This document shows, one piece after another, positions 34,055 through 43,231 of a stretch of 64,000 nt of DNA. The stretch lies in NCBI RefSeq assembly GCF_003815875.1, contig NZ_CP033924.1, positions 3,906,001 through 3,970,000 on the forward strand. Direction: 5' to 3'. The DNA is from Chryseobacterium lactis (GTDB lineage: Bacteria > Bacteroidota > Bacteroidia > Flavobacteriales > Weeksellaceae). The translations under genes and the position numbers were made by a program. Within the stretch, counting starts at the first letter, position 1, and each line of letters starts with the position of its first letter. The notes beneath the pieces were generated by a model. The model was not told the origin of the DNA. It did not search any database and saw only the letters and a list, made by a program, of their open reading frames with translations.

Positions 34055-34357
34055 ATGGACTGTCAAAAAATAATAAGAACCCTGAAGCATAAGGACTTTA
34101 TAAAAGTTGCAAATGATGGTAAATGGTTTGAAAACGGAGCGGCGATTTACGCCAAAGAAATAAAAGAAAATATCTTTTTATTATTCATTATCCTGAAAGA
34201 TATTGATATTGACAACATTCAGGCACTTATTGCTCATTTCGACTGTTTTAATAGTATTGGGTCAAAAAAGCCGGAACAGATCATGTTTCACCTTTCTATC
34301 AAGGATAAGGACGATCTCCATTATTTTGAACAGTACTTAAAAGCATCTGCTAACTAA
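34055..34357 (+). CDS. Unknown 100-residue protein
   Basis: I do not recognise the family. The ATG at 34055 is preferred over an in-frame TTG at 34016, which would fall inside the leader hairpin. The protein is a mixed alpha/beta cytosolic polypeptide (KIIRTLKHKDFIKVANDGKWFENG, then NIFLLFIILKDIDIDNIQALIAHF) with one cysteine in each half and no signal peptide. It is followed after 13 bp by another small unknown gene and then, 64 bp on, by the catalase gene, so a role in oxidative or general stress is suggested by context only. Confidence 0.6.
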   Translation: MDCQKIIRTLKHKDFIKVANDGKWFENGAAIYAKEIKENIFLLFIILKDIDIDNIQALIAHFDCFNSIGSKKPEQIMFHLSIKDKDDLHYFEQYLKASAN

Positions 34358-34370
34358 TAACCTTTAATAT

Positions 34371-34751
34371 ATGATATTTGAAAATGAAACTTTGCAACAT
34401 TCAGCATTGAGCGGTAAAAATAATATGCTGGAGAATGAATCTTTATTTCCGGTTATTATTAACTCTTACGGAGTTACTGCTTTCCTGATTAAATCTCTGG
34501 AAAAGATCAAAAACAATGCAAAATGTGAAATCCTCAAGAAAGTGATTGATACCTATATGAATGAATATATCCTTCATATCAGGGATTTTCACACCAATAA
34601 TACCAAAGAAATCAGTGAAATGGATACTGAAATACGGTTTGAATCACCTTCTTTCACTTTATATGCGAAAACAGCTTATTACAAAGTACTGAAAGAAGAA
34701 GAATATATTACAAGAATACTCCATGTTCTGGAAAACGGTAAAACTGAATAA
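34371..34751 (+). CDS. Unknown 126-residue, probably helical protein
   Basis: I do not recognise the family. The sequence is acidic and helix-rich (LIKSLEKIKNNAKCEILKKVIDTYMNEYILHIRDFHTNN) without signal or membrane segments. It lies 13 bp after the preceding small gene and 64 bp before katE, all in the same direction, suggesting a three-gene transcript. Confidence 0.6.
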   Translation: MIFENETLQHSALSGKNNMLENESLFPVIINSYGVTAFLIKSLEKIKNNAKCEILKKVIDTYMNEYILHIRDFHTNNTKEISEMDTEIRFESPSFTLYAKTAYYKVLKEEEYITRILHVLENGKTE

Positions 34752-34815
34752 TTTGTTTATTAAAACGCCTTATTAATTGCTTTACAATACACCAACCACT
34801 AAAAGAATAGAAATT

Positions 34816-36951
34816 ATGAAAACTAACAAACAAAACAATGAAAAGGCTGATCAACTGAAATTGCACACCACTTCTAATGACAATGAAAAATTAACTACGA
34901 ATCAGGGACTAAAGATTAATAATAATCAAGATTCCTTAAAAGCCGGTGAAAGGGGGCCTTCATTACTGGAAGATTTTATTCTTAGGGAAAAAATTACGCA
35001 TTTTGATCATGAACGAATCCCTGAAAGAGTTGTCCATGCACGTGGTTCCGGCGCGCACGGCATTTTTAAACTCCATAAAAACCTTGCAGAATATACAAAA
35101 GCCGGATTTCTAACACAAGTGGATAAAGAAACTCCTGTTTTTGTAAGATTTTCAACCGTTGCCGGAAGTAAGGGAAGCACCGATCTTGCAAGGGATGTAC
35201 GAGGTTTTGCTATAAAATTTTATACGGAAGAAGGTAATTATGACCTGGTTGGTAATAATATGCCTGTATTTTTTATTCAGGATGCCATGAAATTCCCGGA
35301 TCTTGTGCATGCTGTAAAACCTGAACCGGATAACGAAATACCGCAGGCTGCTTCTGCACACGATACCTTCTGGGATTTTATCTCACTGATGCCTGAAAGT
35401 ATGCATATGATTATGTGGCTGATGAGCGACAGGGCTATTCCACGAAGTTTGAGGATGATGGAGGGATTTGGAGTACATTCTTATAAATTCATTAATGAAG
35501 AAGGAAAGGCACATTTTGTGAAATTCCACTTTAAGCCTAAATTAGGAGTACATTCCGTAGCCTGGAACGAAGCGCAGGCTATTTCAGGTGTGGATTCCGA
35601 TTTTCATAAAAGAGACCTTTGGGAAGCTATTGAAAACGGAGATTATCCCGAGTGGGATTTCGGAGTACAGCTGATTCCTGAAGAAGATGAGCATCAATTC
35701 GATTTTGATCTCCTGGATCCTACAAAATTGGTTCCCGAAGATGAAGTTCCCGTAGAAATTGTAGGAACATTAACCTTGACCAGAAATCCTGATAACTTTT
35801 TTGCAGAAACAGAGCAGGTGGCCTTTCATCCTGGACATATTGTTCCAGGGATTGATTTTTCCAATGATCCATTGTTACAGGGAAGATTGTTTTCTTACAC
35901 AGATACTCAATTATCAAGATTAGGATCCCCGAATTTTCATGAAATTCCTATTAACAGGTCTGTTAATACCGTTCATAATAATCAGCGGGACGGTCATATG
36001 AGGCAGCAGATTGTAAAAGGTAAAAGCAGCTATGATCCCAATTCAACAGGGGGTGGATGCCCTTTCCAGGCAATGATGTCTGAAGGCGGTTTTACTTCTC
36101 ATCAGGAAAGGGTCTCCGGCGCAAAGATCAGAGAAAGAAGTAAAAGCTTTGTAGATCATTATTCTCAGGCTAAATTATTCTACAACAGCCAATCTAATCC
36201 TGAAAAACAACATCTTCAGAACGCATTGGTTTTTGAATTGTCAAAAGTGACCATTCCTGAAGTAAGAGAAAGGGTAGTAGGACAGCTGGCCTTCATCAAT
36301 AATTCTCTGGCATCGAAGGTAGCCGAGAAACTGGGAGTTCAAGTTAAAAAGCTGAAATGGCCTAATCAGAGTCTCCCTGCAGACAGCAATAAGGCAGAAC
36401 TTCAAAGTGAAGAGAAAGAGCCTAAAACCAAGGCTTCTGATACACTCAGTATGCAAAATACAGTTAAGAATACAATTAAAAGCCGAAAGATAGGGTTTAT
36501 CATAGCTAACGGATGTGATGCCAAAGCTATCAATCAGCTGAAAAAGACAATTGAGCAAAATGGAGCAAAAGTTGAATTAATTGCGCCAAGTCTTGCTAAA
36601 GTAAAAGCCGATGACGGATCGGAGCTTACCCCAAAACATTCACTTACAAGTACAGCCAGCGTATGTTTTGATGCCCTTTTTATAGGTTCCGGGAAACAAG
36701 CTGTGAAAGAACTGATGGTTCCTGAAAACAGGCATCTTGTGCTGCATTTTATTAATGAGGCCTATAAACATTGTAAAGCTATTTACTTTGGTACCGATAC
36801 AGAAGATCTGTATCACAACAGTAATGTTGCCACCAAAAAACATGATGATCCAGCGATCATTACATGGGAAGATGCCACTCCAGGGGATAAATTTATCAGT
36901 GCTATAGAAAAGCACAGAGTCTGGGATCTTGAAACGGAGAGAAACACTTAG
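34816..36951 (+). CDS. katE: Large-subunit catalase (HPII type)
   Basis: A 711-residue haem catalase converting hydrogen peroxide to water and oxygen. The ATG at 34816 is preferred to a TTG 13 codons upstream. The core shows [14 protein letters not shown] with the catalytic His, [13 protein letters not shown] with the distal Asn, and [14 protein letters not shown] with the proximal haem Tyr. The C-terminal about 150 residues ([19 protein letters not shown]...) form the flavodoxin/DJ-1-like domain that marks large-subunit, long-lived catalases. It follows two small unknown genes and has a strong terminator. Confidence 0.95.
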   Translation: MKTNKQNNEKADQLKLHTTSNDNEKLTTNQGLKINNNQDSLKAGERGPSLLEDFILREKITHFDHERIPERVVHARGSGAHGIFKLHKNLAEYTKAGFLTQVDKETPVFVRFSTVAGSKGSTDLARDVRGFAIKFYTEEGNYDLVGNNMPVFFIQDAMKFPDLVHAVKPEPDNEIPQAASAHDTFWDFISLMPESMHMIMWLMSDRAIPRSLRMMEGFGVHSYKFINEEGKAHFVKFHFKPKLGVHSVAWNEAQAISGVDSDFHKRDLWEAIENGDYPEWDFGVQLIPEEDEHQFDFDLLDPTKLVPEDEVPVEIVGTLTLTRNPDNFFAETEQVAFHPGHIVPGIDFSNDPLLQGRLFSYTDTQLSRLGSPNFHEIPINRSVNTVHNNQRDGHMRQQIVKGKSSYDPNSTGGGCPFQAMMSEGGFTSHQERVSGAKIRERSKSFVDHYSQAKLFYNSQSNPEKQHLQNALVFELSKVTIPEVRERVVGQLAFINNSLASKVAEKLGVQVKKLKWPNQSLPADSNKAELQSEEKEPKTKASDTLSMQNTVKNTIKSRKIGFIIANGCDAKAINQLKKTIEQNGAKVELIAPSLAKVKADDGSELTPKHSLTSTASVCFDALFIGSGKQAVKELMVPENRHLVLHFINEAYKHCKAIYFGTDTEDLYHNSNVATKKHDDPAIITWEDATPGDKFISAIEKHRVWDLETERNT

Positions 36952-36986
36952 TCACAAAAACAAAATATCCTTTACACCACCAATAT

Positions 36987-37020
36987 AAAAGCTGCTGTTT
37001 ATGTTTATTCAGCAGCTTTT
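36987..37020 (+). terminator. Terminator of katE
   Basis: AAAAGCTGCTG (36987-36997) pairs perfectly with CAGCAGCTTTT (37010-37020). Confidence 0.85.
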
Positions 37021-37078
37021 CAATCAGACTATCGTTCTGATTTTCAGTTTTATATTAATTGATTTTAAATTTAAAGTT

Positions 37079-37579
37079 ATGGAATTTCAAAAAAATCTTC
37101 TCGAATATATAAGTCAATCACTGATGACCACCGGCGAAACTATTTCAATGGCCGAAAGCGTTACATCAGGATGCTTACAGCTGGCCTTTTCGCAAATGCC
37201 GAATGCTTCTTTATTTTACAAAGGCGGAATGACGACCTATACCTTACCGGAAAAAGTGAGATTGCTAAAGGTTAATAGACTGGAAGCTGAAGAATATGAT
37301 TGTGTCTCCTCAGATATCGCAGAAACAATGGCATTAAAGGTGGCCAAGTTGTATGAATCTGATTGGTCCATCGCAACTACAGGATACTGTACTCCGATCC
37401 GAAATTCCGGATATAAAATTTTTGCCTATTTCTCATTTTCATACAAAGGCGAAATTATCCTTACTAAAAAGCTGGAATTGCATCCCAAAACACAAGCCCT
37501 CAATGCTCAGCTATATTACACGGAATTTATTTTAGGATGCTTTAAAAGTGAGTTGAACAGGTTTTTAATTTTAAAATAA
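37079..37579 (+). CDS. CinA-family protein (nicotinamide-nucleotide amidase-like)
   Basis: A 166-residue protein corresponding to the C-terminal CinA domain (PncC), which deamidates NMN. The ATG at 37079 is used; an upstream in-frame start at 37001 would lie inside the katE terminator. The active-site motif reads MAESVTSGCLQLAFSQMPNAS, where typical enzymes have AESCTGG; the Cys and one Gly are replaced, so activity is uncertain. SDWSIATTGYCTP corresponds to the second conserved loop. Small CinA-like proteins of this kind are common near stress genes in Bacteroidetes. Confidence 0.8.
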   Translation: MEFQKNLLEYISQSLMTTGETISMAESVTSGCLQLAFSQMPNASLFYKGGMTTYTLPEKVRLLKVNRLEAEEYDCVSSDIAETMALKVAKLYESDWSIATTGYCTPIRNSGYKIFAYFSFSYKGEIILTKKLELHPKTQALNAQLYYTEFILGCFKSELNRFLILK

Positions 37580-37607
37580 AAACAGAGGAAATTAGCATCA
37601 CTATTTA

Positions 37608-38408
37608 TCATGAAACAGCTTGATTCTTATTTAATCTTGGCTTGGTTTTCATGACCGTAAAATAGGATGAAGTAAATGCTGAAAGACTTTGATAGCCCAC
37701 TTTATAAGCTACTTCACTTAAAGTATATTGTTGAGCATCTATCAGCTCAATACTTTTTAGAATTCTGGTCAATTGATGATATTTTTGCAGGGTAATTCCC
37801 GTTTCATTTTTGAACGTTCTCTGTAGACTTCTCACAGACATTTGTGCCTTTTCGGCTAAGGAATCAATGTCCAGATTATATTTAAAATTAGAATTGATAT
37901 CCTGGCAAACGGGAATCAATCTGGTGTCTGCGGGGACGGGGATTTCCAGTCTGTTGCTTTCTTTGCAGAAATTGGGAAGACTTTTCAAAATCGCTTTGAA
38001 AAAAATATCCTGTTCTTCATTCTCAATGAGGGATTTATTCCACTTTGAAGCATACAGCAACATTTCTTTGAGAACAGGAGGAACCGAAAAAACGTGAACA
38101 TTCCGGTAAAAATCATCTTCAAAAACCGATTTGAATAAAAAAAGCATCAGGTTTACCGTTTTTGCTTCTGACGTTATTTTATGCGCTTTTCCGGAAGGAA
38201 TCCAGATCACATGATGCTGAGGAACCAGATAAATTCTCTGGTCAATATGAAAGTACTGATAACCGTCTTCCACAAAAGTGAGTTGAGCACGTTGATGTAC
38301 ATGCTCGTAATCGTCATGTTTCCAGTTGTTTTCACGCCATACGTAAGCTTCTTTTTCAATCGTGTCTACAAACAGGTTCTGCTTTTCTTCAGTCAGGCCA
38401 CATTTCAT
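37608..38408 (-). CDS. AraC-family regulator with cupin domain
   Basis: A 266-residue regulator. The N-terminal half is a cupin-like sensor (RAQLTFVEDGYQYFHIDQRIYLVPQHHVIWIPSGKAHKI). The C-terminal 100 residues hold two helix-turn-helix units (IDSLAEKAQMSVRSLQRTFKNETGITLQKYHQ and LSEVAYKVGYQSLSAFTSSYF). It is divergent from the flavodoxin-RidA fusion gene, 141 bp away, and is the likely regulator of that gene. Confidence 0.9.
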   Translation of the reverse strand: MKCGLTEEKQNLFVDTIEKEAYVWRENNWKHDDYEHVHQRAQLTFVEDGYQYFHIDQRIYLVPQHHVIWIPSGKAHKITSEAKTVNLMLFLFKSVFEDDFYRNVHVFSVPPVLKEMLLYASKWNKSLIENEEQDIFFKAILKSLPNFCKESNRLEIPVPADTRLIPVCQDINSNFKYNLDIDSLAEKAQMSVRSLQRTFKNETGITLQKYHQLTRILKSIELIDAQQYTLSEVAYKVGYQSLSAFTSSYFTVMKTKPRLNKNQAVS

Positions 38409-38549
38409 ATTGTCGTTTTGTATATATTTTTTGGCAAATTTAATAAAAACGACAATACTAATTTTGTAACATCAATGTAATAGATAATTTCATTCATTGC
38501 TTTTTTATCATACATTAAACAAAAAATATCAACTTATATCTTATTCAGA

Positions 38550-39686
38550 ATGAAAAAACTATGTTCTTTTTTTATTTTATTTTTACTGTTAAATACCACC
38601 AACATCATGGCACAAAATAAAGCTAAAATATTGGTTCTTATCCATTCAGACAATGGTGGAACCTACGAACTGGCCAAGGAAATTGCTAAAGGAATTGAAA
38701 GTGAAAACAATGCTAATTCCTATATCAAGCTGGTTAAAGCATCTCAAAATCCTGCTCTCAAAGATCTGCCTGTAGCTACGGTAGACGAGCTTACGTCTTA
38801 TGACGGGATAGCCTTTGGGTCACCTGTTTATTGCGGAAATATCAGCACCGGAATGAGCGAATTTTTATCAAAAACCGTTCAGCTTTGGACGAACCATGGA
38901 TTGGAGGGAGTTCCTGCAACGGTTTTCATGTCTGCAGGAAGCGGAGCCGGAAAAGAACTGGCACTTCAGGCCTTCTGGAACAGCCTTGCCGTACACGGAA
39001 TGGTATTGGTTTCTAACGGGATAAGAGGGACAGAAGAACTTAATAAATCGATTCCACAAGGAAACACAGTTCTCGGAGTAACTAGTATGGCTTCTTTAAA
39101 AGATGTGGAAAGACCTACCAAAGGAGAAAGACGTCTGGCAGAGCTTCAGGGACAGCATTTTGCAAAAGTAGCGTTTGCTTTAAAAGATACCCACTCTAAA
39201 AAGGGAATTCCTGTGGTTGAGAATCAACAGAATTTTAATGACATTTTAAAACAAAAAAATATTGTTCTTCCGCAGGTTCCAAAGCCGGCCGGTAACTATA
39301 AACCGTTTGTCCGTTCTGGAAATCTTGTATTCATCAATCAGGTGGCTTTGAAAGATGGAAAAATACTTAATCCGGGGAAACTAGGCGTTGAAGTGAATGA
39401 ACAGCAGGTAAAAGACGCTACAAAAGTAACGATGCTTAATGTTTTATCTGTCCTGAAAGAAGCTGTGGGAGGCGACCTGGGAAAAGTTAAGCAATGCGTA
39501 CAGTTAACGGGAATTTTCAATACGAAAGATGATTATACCGAACATGCTGATCTGATGAATATTGCTTCTGATCTGACTGTTGAAGTCTTTGGAGACAAAG
39601 GAAAGCACGCAAGAGCAACGTTTGGGGCATCTTCTATTCCTGTGAATTCTTCGGTGGAGATCCAGGCTGTTTTTGAAGTTGAGTAA
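38550..39686 (+). CDS. Exported flavodoxin-like (WrbA type) / RidA fusion protein
   Basis: A 378-residue two-domain protein. Residues 1-21 (MKKLCSFFILFLLLNTTNIMA) look like a signal peptide. Residues about 24-210 form a flavodoxin-like/NAD(P)H:quinone reductase domain (ILVLIHSDNGGTYELAKEIAKG for the FMN phosphate loop; GIAFGSPVYCGNIS; FMSAGSGAGKE). Residues about 245-378 form a RidA (YjgF) domain with the conserved Arg in KHARATFGASSIPVNSSVEIQAVF. Stand-alone RidA removes reactive imines/enamines. This fusion joined to an export signal is unusual and its role is unknown. An AraC regulator is divergent. Confidence 0.85.
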   Translation: MKKLCSFFILFLLLNTTNIMAQNKAKILVLIHSDNGGTYELAKEIAKGIESENNANSYIKLVKASQNPALKDLPVATVDELTSYDGIAFGSPVYCGNISTGMSEFLSKTVQLWTNHGLEGVPATVFMSAGSGAGKELALQAFWNSLAVHGMVLVSNGIRGTEELNKSIPQGNTVLGVTSMASLKDVERPTKGERRLAELQGQHFAKVAFALKDTHSKKGIPVVENQQNFNDILKQKNIVLPQVPKPAGNYKPFVRSGNLVFINQVALKDGKILNPGKLGVEVNEQQVKDATKVTMLNVLSVLKEAVGGDLGKVKQCVQLTGIFNTKDDYTEHADLMNIASDLTVEVFGDKGKHARATFGASSIPVNSSVEIQAVFEVE

Positions 39687-39701
39687 CTTTACAACAAACA
39701 A

Positions 39702-39761
39702 ATAAGATCTGTGGGAGTGGTAATAAATCTCTCGCAGATCTTGCTGATTTCGCAGATGATT
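39702..39761. repeat. 60-bp direct repeat, copy 1
   Basis: Identical over 60 bp to 39844-39903. It begins ATAAGATCTGTGGGAGTGG and ends GCAGATGATT. Part of it (39731-39757) pairs with 39800-39826. Confidence 0.9.
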
Positions 39762-39826
39762 ATTGGTAAAACCCTACAAATCATCCTGTGTAAAGTAAAA
39801 TCTGCGAAATCAGCATAATCTGCGAG
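39731..39826. repeat. Long hairpin inside repeat unit 1
   Basis: The 27-bp arm at 39731-39757 (CTCGCAGAT...GCAGAT) and its partner at 39800-39826 (ATCTGCG...TGCGAG) match at 25 of 27 positions, with a 42-base loop. The element could act as a terminator for the gene ending at 39686 and for the convergent gene ending at 40018. Confidence 0.8.
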
Positions 39827-39843
39827 CACTTTTAAATTTAACT

Positions 39844-39967
39844 ATAAGATCTGTGGGAGTGGTAATAAATCTCTCGCAGATCTTGCTGATTTCGCAGATG
39901 ATTGAGTGAAAAATATATAAATGATTAAATACGAAATAGAATCTGCATTATCTGCCAAATCTGCGAG
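39844..39967. repeat. Repeat unit 2 with weaker hairpin
   Basis: The second copy of the 60-bp block (39844-39903) is followed by a diverged right arm at 39941-39967, about 21 of 27 positions complementary to 39873-39899. Confidence 0.8.
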
Positions 39968-40017
39968 CATTTCTAAAATTTGCAGGAGAAGAAATACATA
40001 ATTAGCGAGGACTTACA

Positions 40018-41448
40018 TTAACAAAGCCGCGAAAAGACTTCAGCAATAATCGGTATACTTTGTTCCAGTTGTTCTTCCGAAAGAGCTCCGTAGCTAAGTC
40101 TGAATCCATTAACCTCATTCCGGCTGTACTGACTGGGATGAATAATTTTAATATTTTTTTCAAGCAGTAAAGTTGTGGCTTTATTCCAGTCTAATCTGGT
40201 TTTTGGAACTATCCAAAAAGCGAGACCACCTTCAGGCAAAGTAAAATCAGCAATATCTTTGAAATTCTTTTTTAAAAGTTCAAATACAAAGTCTCTTTTG
40301 TTTTTATAATGAACTGTTGCTTTTTTGATGTGTTTTTTTACTGCACCTTCTTTAATCAGTTGCAAAACTGCCTGTTCCATAATTACATCTCCATGTACAT
40401 CGATAATCTTTCTCAGACTTCCAATTTTTTTGAGTAATTCCTGGTTCTTAGTTGCCAGATAGCCAATTCTAAGAGCTGGTGCAACTACTTTGCTTAATGT
40501 TCCTATATACACATAATTATTGAGCTCCGGAAAGCTTGAAATGGGTAAAATAGGACGGTATCCAAAATGAAATTCATTGTCGTAATCATCTTCGATAATG
40601 GTTATGTGATGTTGATTACACAGTTCGATCAATCTTAACCTTTTGGACAAACTTAAAGTAACTGTGGTAGGATATTGCCGGTGAGGAGTAATGTAAATAG
40701 CTTTAATGTTTTGATGTTGATGCAAAAGCTTTTCAATTTCTTCAACATTAATTCCGTCCTGATCTACCGGAACAGGCAAAAGCTGTGCGCCTGCATATTC
40801 AAAAGCCTGCCATGCCGGTTGATAGCCCGGATCTTCCACAATTATATAATCTCCTGAACTCAAAAGACTTTGAGCTGTTAAAAACATTCCCATCTGACTT
40901 CCTCTTGTAATGGAGATTTCATTTTCATGAATCTGCATTCCCCGTTGATGATTCAACATCCGGGAAATCATTTTCCTGAATTCAATATCACCGTGTTCAT
41001 CTGCATAACCCATCATCTGCCATTTGGCTTTTATGCTGAAAATCTGCCGGTATGCTCTGGCCAATTCCGTTACAGGAGCAATTTTACTGTCAGGATGACC
41101 ATCATCAAAATTAATTAAAGCACTGTTTGGAAGGATTGATTGATCCTGAGCGTCCTTAGTATGATTTGTTCTTTTTTTATGAAGAGCAGGAAGTTGATCA
41201 GAAACAAAAATTCCTTTACGTTCTTTGGAAATCACCCATTCTTCATTGATCAGAACCTGATATGCTTCTACAACAGTATTTCTGTTAATTGTAAGCATAG
41301 TCGCCAGGTTTCTGCTGCCGGGGAGCGCATCTCCGGGTTTCAATCTGCCTGAACGAATATCAGCAATAATGGTATCTGCAATCTGTAAATAAATTGCTTT
41401 GTCAAGCTTTTTATCAATTTCAAATTCTAATTTCCAAGGTCGAAGCAT
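40018..41448 (-). CDS. MocR/PdxR-type regulator
   Basis: A 476-residue GntR-HTH/aminotransferase fusion. The winged helix is at about 10-80 (IADTIIADIRSGRLKPGDALPGSRNLATMLTINRNTVVEAYQVLINEEW). The aminotransferase-like part includes IIEDDYDNEFHFGYRP and the PLP lysine in YIGTLSKVVAPALRIGYLA. The sequence is close to the PdxR subgroup, which usually controls vitamin B6 or GABA/taurine genes. Here the divergent operon encodes a cupin, a DapA-like lyase and a thioredoxin-like protein, so those are the probable targets. Confidence 0.9.
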   Translation of the reverse strand: MLRPWKLEFEIDKKLDKAIYLQIADTIIADIRSGRLKPGDALPGSRNLATMLTINRNTVVEAYQVLINEEWVISKERKGIFVSDQLPALHKKRTNHTKDAQDQSILPNSALINFDDGHPDSKIAPVTELARAYRQIFSIKAKWQMMGYADEHGDIEFRKMISRMLNHQRGMQIHENEISITRGSQMGMFLTAQSLLSSGDYIIVEDPGYQPAWQAFEYAGAQLLPVPVDQDGINVEEIEKLLHQHQNIKAIYITPHRQYPTTVTLSLSKRLRLIELCNQHHITIIEDDYDNEFHFGYRPILPISSFPELNNYVYIGTLSKVVAPALRIGYLATKNQELLKKIGSLRKIIDVHGDVIMEQAVLQLIKEGAVKKHIKKATVHYKNKRDFVFELLKKNFKDIADFTLPEGGLAFWIVPKTRLDWNKATTLLLEKNIKIIHPSQYSRNEVNGFRLSYGALSEEQLEQSIPIIAEVFSRLC

Positions 41449-41449
41449 C

Positions 41450-41493
41450 TGGACTATCTATTTATATAAAAACTGAATCATTAAAACAGTCCA
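41450..41493. promoter_or_regulatory. Possible MocR operator, TGGACT-N32-AGTCCA
   Basis: An inverted repeat (41450-41455 and 41488-41493) in the 101-bp divergent region. Its right arm abuts the regulator's own -7 box TATATTTG (minus strand, 41499-41492). Confidence 0.35.
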
Positions 41494-41502
41494 AATATAA
41501 AA

Positions 41503-41510
41503 TAATTTTG
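41503..41510 (+). promoter_or_regulatory. -7 box TAATTTTG for the cupin operon
   Basis: Plus-strand TAnnTTTG match, 39 bp ahead of the ATG at 41550. Confidence 0.55.
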
Positions 41511-41549
41511 TCATGCAATAAAGCACAAAACCAATAAAATTTTAAAGTC

Positions 41550-42005
41550 ATGGACAAAAAAGAGTTCAGTTCAAAAGATTTCCACGAAACGTTTGCAAGA
41601 CCAAAGTATGCAAAACCAAGCCATTTAATTCACAAGAATGTAGAAAATGCAGGTGAACACAATCAATTTTCAACAGAAAGGAAACATCCGGTTTTCTTTG
41701 TAGATCTTCCGAGCAAAAATGTAAGTATGACTATTGGTGGACTACTGCCAGGACAGCAAACGAACAGACACCGCCACACCTACGAAACCGTTTTATTCGT
41801 CATCGAAGGAAAAGGCTGGACGGAAGTAGAGGATGAAAGAGTACATTGGGAGGCCGGAGATGCCGTTTACATTCCGTCATGGGCATGGCATAAGCACCAA
41901 AACCTGAGCGATACAGAACCTGCCAAGTATATTGCCTGTGAAAATGCTCCTCAGCTACAGAATTTAGGAGTTGCTTTGAGAGAAGAAGAGGGCAGAGATC
42001 TTTAA
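41550..42005 (+). CDS. Cupin-domain protein
   Basis: A 151-residue single cupin. Metal-ligand motif 1 is visible as RHRHTYETVLFVIEGKGWTEV (histidines and Glu), and motif 2 as GDAVYIPSWAWHKHQN. The conserved core spans about residues 60-130. The enzyme or binding role is unknown. As first gene of the operon with a DapA-like lyase it could act on the same keto-acid or sugar-acid pathway. The divergent MocR regulator probably controls it. Confidence 0.85.
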   Translation: MDKKEFSSKDFHETFARPKYAKPSHLIHKNVENAGEHNQFSTERKHPVFFVDLPSKNVSMTIGGLLPGQQTNRHRHTYETVLFVIEGKGWTEVEDERVHWEAGDAVYIPSWAWHKHQNLSDTEPAKYIACENAPQLQNLGVALREEEGRDL

Positions 42006-42041
42006 ATCAGGTATAAATTATTTTTAATTAAAAAAATCAAC

Positions 42042-42926
42042 ATGAAAGATGTACCGTTTAAAGGGATTATCGCTTATCCCATTACGCCTTTTGATGAAAA
42101 TGAAAAAGTAGATATTCCACTTTTTAAAAAGCTGGTCGAAAGACTGATTACTTCCGGCAGTCACGGAATTGCACCTCTGGGAAGTACAGGCGTAATGCCT
42201 TATCTGTCTGATGATGAAAAGGAAGCGATTACTGAGGCTACGATACAACAGGTAAAAGGCAGAATACCAACTCTGGTAGGCGTTTCTAATCTCACTACAG
42301 AAAAAACGATTCATCATGCCCGGTTTGCTGAAAAAGCAGGCGCTGATGCCGTGATGATTATTCCTATGAGCTACTGGAAGCTTACTGACGATGAAATTGT
42401 TGCTCATTATGATGCTGTTGCCAGTAAAATTTCAATTCCGATTATGGCTTATAACAATCCGGCGACCAGTGGTGTAGATATGTCTCCGGCATTGTTAAAG
42501 AGATTATTGGAGATTCCGAATGTTACAATGATTAAGGAAAGTTCGGGTGATGTTCAGAGAATGCATTATCTGAGAAGAGAATTGGGAGAAGAAGTAGCAT
42601 TTTATAATGGTTCCAATCCTTTGGCGCTGGCTGCTTTTTCAGCTGGGGCGAGAGGTTGGTGTACGGCTGCTCCTAATCTTATTCCGGAGCTTAACAACAG
42701 ACTCTATCATGCTGTTGAGGAAGGAAATCTTGAGAAGGCAAAAGAGGCTTTCTACCAGCAATTTGACCTCCTGAAATTTATTGTCAATAAGGGGTTGCCA
42801 AGGGCAGTCAAGGCCGGACTTCATATTTTAGGTGAAGAGGGTGGAAACTTACGAAGTCCGCTTAAACCTCTTCAGGAAAAGGAGGTTGAAGAATTAAAAA
42901 GAATAATGAAAACACTTGTTAATTAG
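42042..42926 (+). CDS. Dihydrodipicolinate synthase / N-acetylneuraminate lyase family aldolase
   Basis: A 294-residue class I aldolase of the DapA family. The Schiff-base lysine is K165 in VTMIKESSGD and the catalytic Tyr is Y137 in IMAYNNPATSG. The pyruvate-carboxylate loop reads PLGSTGVMPYL, a GSTG variant of the usual GTTGE, which points away from true DapA and toward lyases of keto-acids. It lies within a MocR-controlled operon rather than with lysine genes, supporting a catabolic role. The exact substrate is unknown. Confidence 0.88.
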   Translation: MKDVPFKGIIAYPITPFDENEKVDIPLFKKLVERLITSGSHGIAPLGSTGVMPYLSDDEKEAITEATIQQVKGRIPTLVGVSNLTTEKTIHHARFAEKAGADAVMIIPMSYWKLTDDEIVAHYDAVASKISIPIMAYNNPATSGVDMSPALLKRLLEIPNVTMIKESSGDVQRMHYLRRELGEEVAFYNGSNPLALAAFSAGARGWCTAAPNLIPELNNRLYHAVEEGNLEKAKEAFYQQFDLLKFIVNKGLPRAVKAGLHILGEEGGNLRSPLKPLQEKEVEELKRIMKTLVN

Positions 42927-42932
42927 TATACT

Positions 42933-43166
42933 ATGAAAAAATCAATTTTTTATCATGCCGGATGCCCCGTTTGCATCAGTGCAGAGCATGATATTGTTAA
43001 CCTTATTGGTTCAGAAAATGTAGAAATTATCCATTTAGGGAATGAAAAAAGTAAAATCAATGAAGCAGAGCGTGCAGGAGTGAAGTCTGTACCTGCTCTG
43101 GTAACTCCAGGTGGAAATGTACTTCATATTAACTTTGGAGCATCTCTGGAAGATGTTAGGAAATAA
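42933..43166 (+). CDS. Small thioredoxin-like protein
   Basis: A 77-residue thioredoxin/glutaredoxin-fold protein. The active site CPVC lies at about residues 10-13 (YHAGCPVCISAE), and the cis-proline region SVPALVTPGG follows. It lacks the N-terminal strand of full thioredoxins. It begins 6 bp after the aldolase gene and ends the operon; a hairpin terminator follows. It may keep a metal or thiol site of the cupin reduced, which is speculation. Confidence 0.78.
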   Translation: MKKSIFYHAGCPVCISAEHDIVNLIGSENVEIIHLGNEKSKINEAERAGVKSVPALVTPGGNVLHINFGASLEDVRK

Positions 43167-43181
43167 TAATTTTAATCTTGT

Positions 43182-43231
43182 AAAGAGGTTGTATCAAAAG
43201 TCAAATTGTTGATCTTTGATACAACCTCTTT
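43182..43231. terminator. Bidirectional terminator with 17-bp stem
   Basis: AAAGAGGTTGTATCAAA (43182-43198) and its perfect complement (43215-43231) enclose a 16-base loop between convergent genes. Confidence 0.85.

Noticed and set aside
37001..37078. Upstream extension of the CinA-like gene
   Set aside because: The extension overlaps the katE terminator hairpin and adds hydrophobic text not found in the family.
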